Shown: positions 1 through 6,457, counted from the first letter of the stretch. The stretch is DNA of 8,925 bases from DASSUC01 sp035649895 (GCA_035649895.1 DASRIS010000081.1:1-8925), one strand, 5' to 3'. The notes: generated by a model from the letters alone, not told the origin. Translations and numbers: made by a program.

Positions 1-670
1 GCTGCTCGGCCAGCTCGTACCCCATCGTCTTCTTGCCCTCGATCCGGTACGGCTCGCGAAGCGTGGCGGCGTTGAACCAGCCGTGCTCGGCGGCTTGTGC
101 GGCGACCAGCTGGCCGCAGTCGGTGATGAGCCCGTCGACGAGCGTCACCCGCGCGCCGGCCCGTTCGCACTCCACCACGTTCGCCCGGGGGGTGTCCCGG
201 GGCATGGCCACGTGGGCCGGCAGTCCGACCGCGGCCGCATACGCCGCCAGTGCCCCGCCCGCGTTGCCGGCCGACGGCACGGCCAGCGCGGTGGCACCGA
301 GATGGGCCGCCATCGAGACCGCGACCGCCATCCCGCGTGCTTTGAAGGACCCGGTCGGGTTCAGCGACTCGTCCTTGATGAACAGCCGGGACAGGCCCAG
401 GGCGGCGCCGAGCCGGCGGGCTGGCAGCAGCGGGGTCCAGCCCTCGCCCAGGGTGACCGGCGCGCTGTCGCCGGTGGCCGGCAGGGGCAGCAGCTCCCGG
501 TAGCGCCAGAGGCTGGCCTCGCGCGGGGCCAGGGTCTCGCGGCCCAGCGTGACCCGGCCCAGGTCGTACGCGACCAGGAGCGGCCGCTCGCACCGGGTGC
601 ACACGCTCTGCAGCTCACCGGCGGAGTGCCTGGTCCCGCAGGCGGCACAGTACAGGTGGGAGACGTGCAT
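1..670 (-). CDS. thrC: Threonine synthase, zinc-ribbon form (3' end outside window)
   Basis: PLP-dependent fold-type II lyase expected to convert O-phosphohomoserine to threonine in the cytoplasm. About 223 N-terminal residues are visible and the gene continues past the left edge; the family usually has 350-430 residues. The N-terminus carries a zinc-ribbon-like pair of CxxC motifs (C8/C11 and C24/C27). The family signature GEGWTPL is near residue 75, and the PLP-binding motif NPTGSFKARG is at 104-113 with K110 as the expected Schiff-base lysine. SAGNAGG near 133-139 is the phosphate-binding loop. The ATG at 670 is chosen because GGAAAGG (678-684) lies 7 nt upstream and the ribbon cysteines start right after it. 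It is divergent from the FAD oxidoreductase. No hom or thrB is seen nearby, so it could be a second copy or a related PLP lyase; the family is secure, the exact substrate less so. Confidence 0.85.
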   Translation of the reverse strand, partial: MHVSHLYCAACGTRHSAGELQSVCTRCERPLLVAYDLGRVTLGRETLAPREASLWRYRELLPLPATGDSAPVTLGEGWTPLLPARRLGAALGLSRLFIKDESLNPTGSFKARGMAVAVSMAAHLGATALAVPSAGNAGGALAAYAAAVGLPAHVAMPRDTPRANVVECERAGARVTLVDGLITDCGQLVAAQAAEHGWFNAATLREPYRIEGKKTMGYELAEQ

Positions 671-677
671 CCGAAGC

Positions 678-684
678 CCTTTCC
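678..684 (-). promoter_or_regulatory. Ribosome binding site of the threonine synthase gene
   Basis: GGAAAGG on the minus strand, 7 nt before the ATG at 670. It supports that start codon. It lies inside the 46-bp divergent spacer (671-716), so both promoters must share or extend beyond this very short region. Confidence 0.6.
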
Positions 685-704
685 AGCAAAGCTATTGATC
701 GGGC

Positions 705-708
705 AGGA
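705..708 (+). promoter_or_regulatory. Weak ribosome binding site of the FAD oxidoreductase gene
   Basis: AGGA ends 8 nt before the ATG at 717 and selects it over the out-of-frame ATG at 712. The match to a full Shine-Dalgarno sequence is only four bases. Confidence 0.4.
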
Positions 709-716
709 TCTATGGC

Positions 717-2330
717 ATGGCGGGCGGATACGACGTAGTCATCGTGGGAGGCGGCCATAACGGGCTGGTCGCCGCGGGTTACCTGGCCCGGGCCGGGCGG
801 CGGGTGGTGGTGCTGGAACGCCGCCACACGGTGGGCGGGGCGGCAGTCTCCGAGCACCCGTTCGGCCCCGGCTTCACGGTCACCTCGCTCTCCTACGTGG
901 TGAGCCTGCTGCCCCAGGATATGGTCCGCGACCTGCGCCTGGCCGAGCATGGCTACCACGTCTACCAGCAGGGGCCGTACTTCGCGCCCCGCCGGGACGG
1001 CGGCTACCTGTACCTGCCGGACGACCCGGACCGCCGGCACGCGGAGATAGCCAAGTTCAGCAAGGCGGACGCGGACGCGTACGAGCGGTGGGAGGAGTGG
1101 CTGGGCGGGCTGGGCGGGCTGGTCGGCCCGCTGCTGGAGGAGATCCCGCCGAAGCTGGGCTCCAAGCACCCCCGGGACCTGGCCGGGCAGGCCGCGCTGC
1201 TGGCCCAGCTGCGCAAGGTCGACGTGCGGGCCGCGTTCGACCTGACCCGGCTGTTCACCGGCTCCATCGCCGACCTGGTCGAGGAGCGCTTCACCTCGGA
1301 TGCGATGCGCGGCGTGCTCAGCGTCTCCGGCGTCATCGGCACCTGGGCCGGCCCGCGCAGCGCCGGCACCGCGTACGTGATGCTGCACCACCATATCGGC
1401 GACACCGCCTGGGGCTTCCCGCGCGGCGGCATGGGCGGCGTCACCGGGGCGATGGCCGCCGCCGCCCGGTCGTTCGGCGCCGAGATCCGCACCGGCGCCC
1501 CGGTCGCCCGCATCGATGTCCATGATGGACGCGCGGTCGGGGTGACCCTGGAGTCCGGGGAGGAGCTGCGGGCCGCGACGGTGGTCACCACCGCGCACCC
1601 GAAGATCTCCTTCCTGCAGCTGGTCGACCGGGCCCAGCTGCCGGACGGCTTCGTCGCCGACATCGAGGCGTGGCAGACCCGCTCCGGCACCGTGAAGATC
1701 AACTTCGCGGTGGACCGGCTCCCGGTCTTCAAGGACTACCCGGACCTCGACCCGCAGGTCTACGGCGGCACGATCGTGCTCAGCGAGTCGCTGGACGAGG
1801 TCGAGACCGCGTTCCAGGAGGCGGTCTCCGGCCGCGCGTCCACGCTGCCCTTTGCCGACGTGTGCATCCCGAGCGTCTTCGACCCCACGCTCGCGCCCGA
1901 AGGCAAGCATGTGGTCAGCGCGTTCACCCAGTGGGTGCCGCACACCTACGCCAGCCGGCCGGACGAGGCGGAGCTTTCCGCGTACGCCGACCGCCTGGTG
2001 GCCCGGCTGGAGGCGGTCGCGCCGGGCTTCACCGACTCCGTCATCGGCCGGCAGGTGATCGGCCCGCACCAGATGCAGACCGAGTACGGCCTGGTCGGCG
2101 GCAACATCTTCCACGGTGAGCTGACCCTCGGGCAGATGTTCCACTGCCGCCCCGCCGCCGGGTACGCCGACCTGCGTACCCCGGTCCAGGGGCTCTACCA
2201 GGCCGGCTCGGCCACGCACGGCGGGGGCGGGGTGACCGGGATCCCGGGCCGCAACGTGGTCCGCCAGATCCTGCGCGACCAGCGTCGCGGTGTCCGCGGC
2301 AGGCTCCTGAACCGGCGCGCTGGCCGGTAG
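717..2330 (+). CDS. FAD-dependent oxidoreductase, PYROXD2 / phytoene dehydrogenase-like
   Basis: A 537-residue flavoprotein of the amine oxidase/phytoene desaturase superfamily, most like the PYROXD2 group. The N-terminal Rossmann motif is VIVGGGHNGL (8-17), with E34 expected to hold the adenosine ribose. The second GG motif, VGGAAVSEHPFGPGF, follows at about 38-52. The C-terminal FAD motif GLYQAGSATHGGGGVTG is at 492-508, followed by IPGRNV. The HNG variant of the dinucleotide loop and the histidine-glycine run near the C-terminus are typical of PYROXD2 rather than of carotenoid desaturases. No carotenoid genes are nearby. The substrate is unknown. There is no signal peptide, so it is probably cytoplasmic. 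The membrane protein gene starts 21 bp downstream and may share its transcript. Full length for the family. Confidence 0.85.
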   Translation: MAGGYDVVIVGGGHNGLVAAGYLARAGRRVVVLERRHTVGGAAVSEHPFGPGFTVTSLSYVVSLLPQDMVRDLRLAEHGYHVYQQGPYFAPRRDGGYLYLPDDPDRRHAEIAKFSKADADAYERWEEWLGGLGGLVGPLLEEIPPKLGSKHPRDLAGQAALLAQLRKVDVRAAFDLTRLFTGSIADLVEERFTSDAMRGVLSVSGVIGTWAGPRSAGTAYVMLHHHIGDTAWGFPRGGMGGVTGAMAAAARSFGAEIRTGAPVARIDVHDGRAVGVTLESGEELRAATVVTTAHPKISFLQLVDRAQLPDGFVADIEAWQTRSGTVKINFAVDRLPVFKDYPDLDPQVYGGTIVLSESLDEVETAFQEAVSGRASTLPFADVCIPSVFDPTLAPEGKHVVSAFTQWVPHTYASRPDEAELSAYADRLVARLEAVAPGFTDSVIGRQVIGPHQMQTEYGLVGGNIFHGELTLGQMFHCRPAAGYADLRTPVQGLYQAGSATHGGGGVTGIPGRNVVRQILRDQRRGVRGRLLNRRAGR

Positions 2331-2351
2331 GGCGCTCATCTTGGCTGTGTC

Positions 2352-3092
2352 ATGATGGCGCCAATGGTCGAGCGGGATGTCGTGGAGTTCGGTGCCGAGG
2401 AGCCCTCGCGGTCCCGGCTGGCTGGATACTGGGCCGGCCGGCCCGCCGGTCTCGACCGCCGCCTGGTGCTCGGCGCGGTGGGCCTCGGCGCTCTCCTGGT
2501 CGCCGCGTCCCTGTTCCAGACCTGGCAGACGATCATCCTGACGACCGAGACCGGCTCCCCTCCGGACACCATGGCCGTGGGCGTCGAGCTGCTTTGGGTA
2601 TGGGGGGCCGGCTACCTCGTCGGACTCCTCGGCCTGGCCCCATTGACGGGTCTGGCATTCCTTGCCGCGGGTCCGGTCCGGCGCTACGCCCGGCTGGCCG
2701 CCCTGTGCTGGGGCGGCACGCTGCTCGGGGTGGTCCTGGCCGCCTTCGTCCACCTCGGTCGCAAAAGTGTGTTCCCGGGGGACTCGACCGTTGAGTATGG
2801 CCCCGGGGGCTATCTGGCCTTGGCAGGGGTCGCCGCAGTCCTGTTCGCACTGCACTACAGTGCACGGACCGAGGAGCCGGCGGTGGCCGAGGGCGAGCGC
2901 GGCCCCGTCGAGGCTCCGGACGACGACGCCGAGCCGGACCCCGGCTACTCCCGCCCCGACCGCCCTGACCGGGTCGGCCAGCCGGCCGCCCCACCGCCGT
3001 TCGCGGTCGGTCCGGTGGACCTCACCGTGTCCCCGACCGCGCCGTTCATCCGCCCGGAGCATGGGGACCGCCCGCAGCAGCGGGACCGCTGA
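2352..3092 (+). CDS. Hypothetical four-helix membrane protein
   Basis: A 246-residue protein I do not recognise. Hydrophobic segments at about 38-55, 85-106, 113-135 and 152-168 suggest four transmembrane helices, preceded by a charged N-terminus of about 37 residues. An aromatic, polar segment (residues 55-73, FQTWQTIILTT then a proline turn) lies between helices 1 and 2, probably outside the cell. The tail from about 171 is first acidic, then rich in proline and arginine, and probably cytoplasmic and disordered. ATGs at 2352, 2355 and 2364 are all possible starts and none has a clear Shine-Dalgarno site. It follows the FAD oxidoreductase by 21 bp and precedes serS by 67 bp. Codon use resembles its neighbours. 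No function is proposed. Confidence 0.75.
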   Translation: MMAPMVERDVVEFGAEEPSRSRLAGYWAGRPAGLDRRLVLGAVGLGALLVAASLFQTWQTIILTTETGSPPDTMAVGVELLWVWGAGYLVGLLGLAPLTGLAFLAAGPVRRYARLAALCWGGTLLGVVLAAFVHLGRKSVFPGDSTVEYGPGGYLALAGVAAVLFALHYSARTEEPAVAEGERGPVEAPDDDAEPDPGYSRPDRPDRVGQPAAPPPFAVGPVDLTVSPTAPFIRPEHGDRPQQRDR

Positions 3093-3125
3093 TACCGGCG
3101 CGCCTCACCATTGATATCGGCGCGC
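3090..3125 (+). repeat. 14-bp direct repeat pair upstream of serS
   Basis: TGATACCGGCGCGC (3090-3103) and TGATATCGGCGCGC (3112-3125) match at 13 of 14 bases and are offset by 22 bp, about two helical turns. The first copy begins with the stop codon of the membrane protein gene; the second ends 20 bp before the putative serS -10 box. Same-face spacing suggests an operator, but a chance local duplication is also possible. Confidence 0.5.
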
Positions 3126-3145
3126 TGCGCTCCCGGGCCCGCCGA

Positions 3146-3151
3146 TAGACT
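3146..3151 (+). promoter_or_regulatory. Putative -10 box of a leaderless serS transcript
   Basis: TAGACT fits the actinobacterial TANNNT -10 pattern and ends 8 nt before the GTG start of serS, so transcription would begin at or next to the start codon. No Shine-Dalgarno sequence lies in front of that GTG, as expected for a leaderless mRNA. No convincing -35 hexamer is seen. Confidence 0.45.
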
Positions 3152-3159
3152 CGGCAGCC

Positions 3160-4422
3160 GTGATTGACCTCCGCCTCGTCCGCGACGACCCCGATGCCAT
3201 CCGTGCCAGCCAGCGTGCTCGAGGGGAGTCCGAGTCGGCGGTTGACGACCTGCTCCAGGCGGACGAGCAGCGGCGCTCGGCGGTGCAGCGGTTCGAGGCG
3301 CTGCGGGCAGAGCAGAAGCAGCTCTCGGCCCAGGTGCCGAAGGCCGCGGGGGACGCCCGGACCGCGCTGCTGGCCCGTACCAAGCAGCTCTCTGCCGAGG
3401 TGAAAGCGGCCGAGGCGGCGGTCGCCGAGGCCGAGCGCGCGCTGCGCCAGGCCCAGCTCGCGGTCCCCAACGTGGTGGAGGAGGGCGCCCCGCCCGGCGG
3501 CGAGGACGACTACGTGGTGCTGCGCCACGTGGGCGACCGGCCCGACCTGGCCAGCCCCCGCGACCACCTGGAGCTGGGCGAGGCGCTGGGCGCGATCGAC
3601 GTGGAGCGCGGCGCCAAGGTCTCCGGCAGCCGGTTCTACTACCTCACCGGCCCCGGCGCCATGCTCCAGCTCGGGCTGCTCCAGCTCGCCGTCCAGCAGG
3701 CCACCGAGGCGGGCTTCGTCCTCGTCGTCCCACCGGTGCTGGTGAAGCCGGAGGCGATGGAGGGCACCGGCTTCCTCGGCGCGCACGCCAGCGAGGTCTA
3801 CCGGCTGGAGGCCGACGACCTGTTCCTGGTCGGCACGTCCGAGGTGCCGCTGGCGGCCTACCACACCGGCGAGATCCTCGACCTCGACCGGCCGCGCCGG
3901 TACGCCGGGTGGTCCACCTGCTTCCGGCGCGAGGCCGGCTCGTACGGCAAGGACGTGCGCGGGATCCTGCGGGTGCACCAGTTCGACAAGGTCGAGATGT
4001 TCGTCTTCTGCGCGCCGGAGCAGGCGCACGACGAGCACCTGCGCCTGCTCGCCTGGCAGGAGGAGATGCTGGCCCGGGTCGAGCTGCCGTACCGGGTGAT
4101 CGACGTGGCAGCCGGCGACCTGGGCACCAGCGCGGCCCGCAAGTACGACTGCGAGGCGTGGGTGCCGTCGCAGGGGCGGTACCGCGAGGTCACCAGCACG
4201 TCCAACTGCACCACGTTCCAGGCCCGCCGGCTGAACGTGCGCTACCGCGACGCCGCCGGCCGGCCGCAGGCGGCTGCGACGCTGAACGGCACCCTGGCCA
4301 CCACCCGGTGGCTGGTGCCGCTGCTGGAGAACCACCAGCAGCCGGACGGGTCGGTCCGGGTGCCAAAGGCGCTCCAGCCGTTCCTCGGTGGGCGGGACGT
4401 GCTGAAGCCGGTCGTTCGCTAG
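3160..4422 (+). CDS. serS: Serine--tRNA ligase (seryl-tRNA synthetase)
   Basis: Class II aminoacyl-tRNA synthetase that charges tRNA(Ser), and also tRNA(Sec) where present, with serine in the cytoplasm. The 420-residue length is normal. The N-terminus MIDLRLVRDDPD is the standard SerRS start and fixes the GTG at 3160. Residues about 28-103 form the alanine- and glutamate-rich antiparallel coiled-coil arm that grips the long variable arm of the tRNA. The serine-site loop GTSEV is at 225-229. Motif 2 is FRREAGSYGKD starting at F255. The STSNCTTFQARR segment follows, and motif 3 starts at NGTLATTRW (N376) with R383 as the expected ATP-contacting arginine. The gene is probably leaderless. Its last codons (VVR stop) lie inside the first copy of a tandem repeat that continues downstream. 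Identification is secure. Confidence 0.97.
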   Translation: MIDLRLVRDDPDAIRASQRARGESESAVDDLLQADEQRRSAVQRFEALRAEQKQLSAQVPKAAGDARTALLARTKQLSAEVKAAEAAVAEAERALRQAQLAVPNVVEEGAPPGGEDDYVVLRHVGDRPDLASPRDHLELGEALGAIDVERGAKVSGSRFYYLTGPGAMLQLGLLQLAVQQATEAGFVLVVPPVLVKPEAMEGTGFLGAHASEVYRLEADDLFLVGTSEVPLAAYHTGEILDLDRPRRYAGWSTCFRREAGSYGKDVRGILRVHQFDKVEMFVFCAPEQAHDEHLRLLAWQEEMLARVELPYRVIDVAAGDLGTSAARKYDCEAWVPSQGRYREVTSTSNCTTFQARRLNVRYRDAAGRPQAAATLNGTLATTRWLVPLLENHQQPDGSVRVPKALQPFLGGRDVLKPVVR

Positions 4423-4475
4423 CCGGAGGTCGTTCGCCGGGCGGAGAGGTCGTTCGCCAGGCGGCGGTCGTAAGC
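4410..4475 (+). repeat. Short tandem repeat spanning the serS stop codon
   Basis: GGTCGTTCGC occurs at 4410-4419, 4428-4437 and 4448-4457, with a degenerate fourth copy GGTCGTAAGC at 4466-4475. Starts are 18, 20 and 18 bp apart. The bases between copies are also related (GGCGG or CCGG cores), so the unit is about 18-20 bp. The first copy encodes the last residues of seryl-tRNA synthetase. Confidence 0.7.
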
Positions 4476-4488
4476 AGCCGCGGGCTGC
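4474..4488 (+). terminator. Hairpin downstream of serS, possible terminator
   Basis: GCAGCC, loop GCG, GGCTGC: a perfect 6-bp GC stem about 50 nt after the serS stop. No T-run follows, which is common for actinomycete terminators but leaves the call weak. Confidence 0.3.
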
Positions 4489-4495
4489 CTGCCAG

Positions 4496-4529
4496 CCGAC
4501 GGTCGCCTGGGGCCGCTCGTAGCCGTCGG
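4496..4529 (+). terminator. Second inverted repeat in the serS-HAD gap
   Basis: CCGACGG (4496-4502) and CCGTCGG (4523-4529) are perfect 7-bp inverted arms around a 20-nt loop. Together with the hairpin at 4474-4488 this could end serS transcription, or it could be a regulator site ahead of the HAD gene. The rest of the gap to 4619 shows no clear promoter. Confidence 0.25.
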
Positions 4530-4619
4530 GTGCCCCGTTCGGCTGACGGTTGCTCGTTGGTCGCGCCGCGGTCGACATGATGGGGTACCGTTGCTCCCCC
4601 ACTGTCGCTGACCGTGAGC

Positions 4620-4626
4620 GGAGGAG
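4620..4626 (+). promoter_or_regulatory. Strong Shine-Dalgarno site of the HAD hydrolase gene
   Basis: GGAGGAG ends 3 nt before the ATG at 4630; its GGAGG core is 5 nt away. It is the strongest such site on the plus strand of this window and fixes the start. Confidence 0.75.
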
Positions 4627-4629
4627 AAC

Positions 4630-5637
4630 ATGCCGCGGCCTGGGCTACCGAAGCTGATCGCGACGGATCTGGACGGCACGCTGGTGCGTTCGGACGACTC
4701 CGTGAGCGCGTACACGCACAGCGTGCTGGACCGGGTCCGCGAGGCGGGGATCCCGGTGGTCGGCGCGACCGGGCGGGGACCGCGGCTGACCCAGATGACC
4801 CGCAACGACATCCGCGCCGCGGACTACCTGGTGCTGGCCGGGGGCGCCCGGGTGGTGGACCTCACCGACCCGGCCGGGCTGGTCGTGCTGCGTGACGAGC
4901 GGCTCGACGGTGACGTGCTGGCTGAGGTGCTGGCCGATCTGGAGGCTGAGGCTGGTCCGCTGACGGTCATGGTCGAGGCCTTGGACGAGCCCGACGCGCC
5001 GCTGTGGGGGGAGCTGGACCCGACCTGGCGCTACCCGAACGCGTTCGAGCCGCGCAGCCGGGCCGAGTGCGTCGGCGGCCGGGTGATCAAGGCGTTCGTC
5101 CGCAGCCCCGGATACCACGTCGACGACCTGCTGGCGATGGCGCGCCGGCTGGTGCCGCCGGAGCGGGTGACGTTCACCCAGGCCGGGCTCAACTTCGTGG
5201 AGATCAACGCGGCGGGGGTGGACAAGGCCACCGGTCTCGCGGTCATCGCCCAGGCGCTCGGCCTGGACCCGGCGGAGGTGCTGGTGTTCGGGGACATGCC
5301 GAACGACGTACCGATGTTCCGCTGGGCCGGCTGGGGGTGCGTCGCGGTCGCCAACGCGCACCCCGAGGTACGGGCCATCGCCGACGAGGTCACCTTCTCC
5401 AACGACGAGGACGGCGTTGCGCGTTATCTCAATGCGCTGCTGAGCAATGGCCGGTCGGTGCCGGCAGCGCCCGGGGCGTGCACGGTGCCCGGGGTGTGTA
5501 CGGTGCCCGCAACGTCGGTGACCCGGGCGGCGGTAGTCCAGCGCTCCAGCGTGCTGACGCAGGCTGCCGGCTCGCCGACCAAGGCCGGTACGGACACCGC
5601 CAGGGCCGGTACGGACACCCAGGCGCAGGCCGCGTAG
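4630..5637 (+). CDS. HAD-superfamily hydrolase, Cof type (C2-capped sugar/nucleotide phosphatase-like)
   Basis: A 335-residue phosphatase of the Cof/HAD-IIB group, which usually removes phosphate from small metabolites in the cytoplasm. Motif I is DLDGT with nucleophile D13 and acid/base D15. Motif II threonine is T47 in GATGRG. Motif III lysine is K199 in GVDKATG. Motif IV is FGDMPND (220-226), with D222 and D226 as magnesium ligands. Residues about 85-190 form the cap domain that sets substrate choice. The catalytic domain ends near 270. The remaining 65 residues are a threonine-, alanine- and proline-rich tail containing two tandem duplications, unusual for the family. It lies downstream of serS on the same strand, with its own Shine-Dalgarno site and a 207-bp gap, so co-transcription is uncertain. 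The substrate cannot be told. Confidence 0.9.
   Translation: MPRPGLPKLIATDLDGTLVRSDDSVSAYTHSVLDRVREAGIPVVGATGRGPRLTQMTRNDIRAADYLVLAGGARVVDLTDPAGLVVLRDERLDGDVLAEVLADLEAEAGPLTVMVEALDEPDAPLWGELDPTWRYPNAFEPRSRAECVGGRVIKAFVRSPGYHVDDLLAMARRLVPPERVTFTQAGLNFVEINAAGVDKATGLAVIAQALGLDPAEVLVFGDMPNDVPMFRWAGWGCVAVANAHPEVRAIADEVTFSNDEDGVARYLNALLSNGRSVPAAPGACTVPGVCTVPATSVTRAAVVQRSSVLTQAAGSPTKAGTDTARAGTDTQAQAA
5469..5504 (+). repeat. 18-bp tandem duplication in the HAD tail
   Basis: Units 5469-5486 and 5487-5504 match at 16 of 18 bases. They are in frame and give a six-residue peptide repeat (GACTVP then GVCTVP in the tail). Confidence 0.75.
5583..5619 (+). repeat. 21-bp-period duplication in the HAD tail
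   Basis: GGCCGGTACGGACACC is repeated exactly at 5583-5598 and 5604-5619, a 21-bp period. It is in frame and gives AGTDTAR then AGTDTQA near the C-terminus. Confidence 0.75.
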
Positions 5638-5652
5638 GGCGCGCCCGCCGAG

Positions 5653-5681
5653 CCGGACAAACCAGGCGCCAACCTGGCCGG
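5653..5681. terminator. Bulged hairpin between convergent genes, possible bidirectional terminator
   Basis: CCGG (5653-5656) and CCAGG (5662-5666) pair with CCTGG (5673-5677) and CCGG (5678-5681): a 9-bp stem with a 5-nt bulge and a 6-nt loop. It occupies most of the 47-bp space between the HAD stop and the Bpa stop, the expected place for a shared terminator. No T-run is present. Confidence 0.4.
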
Positions 5682-5684
5682 TGG

Positions 5685-6326
5685 TCAGAGGTACTGGCCG
5701 GTGCGGCTCGCCCCCGCCCCGTCACCCGGCTGGAGGGCCTGCTGCCCGGGCATGCCTGGCATGGCCGGAGCGCCGCCCGGCCCGACCGGCAGCGCGGCTG
5801 GGGAGCGGCGCATCTGCTCCAGCTGCATCCGGGCCGCCATCTGCTGCGCCACCAAGGCGGCCTGGATGCCGTGGAACAGCCCCTCCAGCCAGCCGACCAG
5901 CTGTGCCTGGGCGATCCGAAGCTCGGCCTCGCTCGGCGTCGTGCCCTCCTCGAACGGCAGCGACAGCCGCTCCAGCTCGTCATGCAGCTCGGTGGAGAGG
6001 CCGTCCTCAAGCTCGACGATCGACCGCTTGTGGATCTGCGTGAGCCGCTGCCTGCCGGCCTCGTCCAGGGGGGCCGCGCGGACCTCCTCGAGCAGCTGCT
6101 TGATCATGCTGCCGATGCGCATGACCTTGGCCGGCTGCTCGATCAGGCCGGCCGGATCATCGCCGTCCCCAGTCTGGCCAGCGGGACCGCCGGCACCTGG
6201 CCCGGTAGGCATCTCGACAGTGCCGACGGGTCGACCGTCGGGGCCGACGACCACGACAGAGCGCGTCTGGTCCTCGTGCTGTCCCCGCTCCTGCTGCTGT
6301 TCGGGCCTGTCCTGCATGCCTTCCAT
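5685..6326 (-). CDS. bpa: Bacterial proteasome activator Bpa/PafE
   Basis: ATP-independent ring-forming activator of the actinobacterial 20S proteasome; the Mycobacterium tuberculosis homologue is Rv3780 (PafE). The core of about residues 62-175 holds the family hallmarks: LIEQPAKVMRIGSMIKQLLE at 61-80, then EVRAAPLDEA, and the near-invariant ELRIAQAQLVGWLEGLFHGI at 135-154, followed by AAL.AQQMAAR. The protein ends in GQYL (210-213), the motif that docks into pockets on the proteasome alpha ring. A flexible glycine-, proline- and methionine-rich linker (about 177-208) joins core and tail. At 213 residues it is longer than the mycobacterial protein, with an N-terminal SVVVVGPDGRPVGTVEMP stretch (23-40) not expected there. 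The start could be the ATG at 6326 or 6317; neither has a clear Shine-Dalgarno site. It is 207 bp from the upstream ligase gene and is probably transcribed separately. Confidence 0.95.
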   Translation of the reverse strand: MEGMQDRPEQQQERGQHEDQTRSVVVVGPDGRPVGTVEMPTGPGAGGPAGQTGDGDDPAGLIEQPAKVMRIGSMIKQLLEEVRAAPLDEAGRQRLTQIHKRSIVELEDGLSTELHDELERLSLPFEEGTTPSEAELRIAQAQLVGWLEGLFHGIQAALVAQQMAARMQLEQMRRSPAALPVGPGGAPAMPGMPGQQALQPGDGAGASRTGQYL

Positions 6327-6331
6327 CCTGG

Positions 6332-6337
6332 ACTATG
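6332..6337 (-). promoter_or_regulatory. Possible -10 box of bpa
   Basis: CATAGT on the minus strand (4 of 6 to TATAAT) ends 5 nt before the ATG at 6326. With no Shine-Dalgarno site nearby, a leaderless or nearly leaderless bpa mRNA is possible. A second candidate, TATGGT at 6435-6440, is equally weak. Confidence 0.2.
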
Positions 6338-6399
6338 AGACCTACGCTCGCGCGCGGGGGAGGGGCGGGCGCGCCACAGCCCGCCGCCCGCCCCGCGCG

Positions 6400-6457
6400 G
6401 GCAAGGCACGGGCCGCGCGCGAGGCAGGGCACGCACCATACGGGACCAGGCAGGCAC
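6400..6457. repeat. Imperfect short repeats in the bpa upstream gap
   Basis: GGCAAGGCAC (6400-6409), GGCAGGGCAC (6423-6432) and GGCAGGCAC (6449-6457) recur 23 and 26 bp apart, mixed with CGCGCGGG blocks. They lie in the 207-bp non-coding stretch between the ligase stop and bpa. No convincing coding frame crosses the gap. Confidence 0.35.

Noticed and set aside
717..2330. Carotenoid biosynthesis role (CrtI) for the FAD oxidoreductase
   Set aside because: The fold is shared, but the GGGHNG loop and C-terminal motif match the PYROXD2 group, and no phytoene synthase or other carotenoid gene is present.
615..3062. An 815-residue open frame on the minus strand
   Set aside because: It lies antisense to the FAD oxidoreductase and membrane protein, which have clear family motifs or membrane segments. 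Its product is a low-complexity Arg/Gly/Ala/Asp mix, typical of the antisense frame of high-GC genes.
3046..4602. A 518-residue open frame on the minus strand
   Set aside because: It is antisense to serS over most of its length and shows no family motif. Its peptide repeats (PAND, LAND) simply reflect the DNA tandem repeat at the serS end.
4423..4629. A small gene in the serS-HAD gap
   Set aside because: No frame has a start with a ribosome binding site and sensible composition; the gap is explained by repeats, inverted repeats and the HAD Shine-Dalgarno site.
5004..6338. A 444-residue plus-strand open frame across the HAD and Bpa genes
   Set aside because: It overlaps two confidently identified genes in other frames, and its composition is shadow-like.
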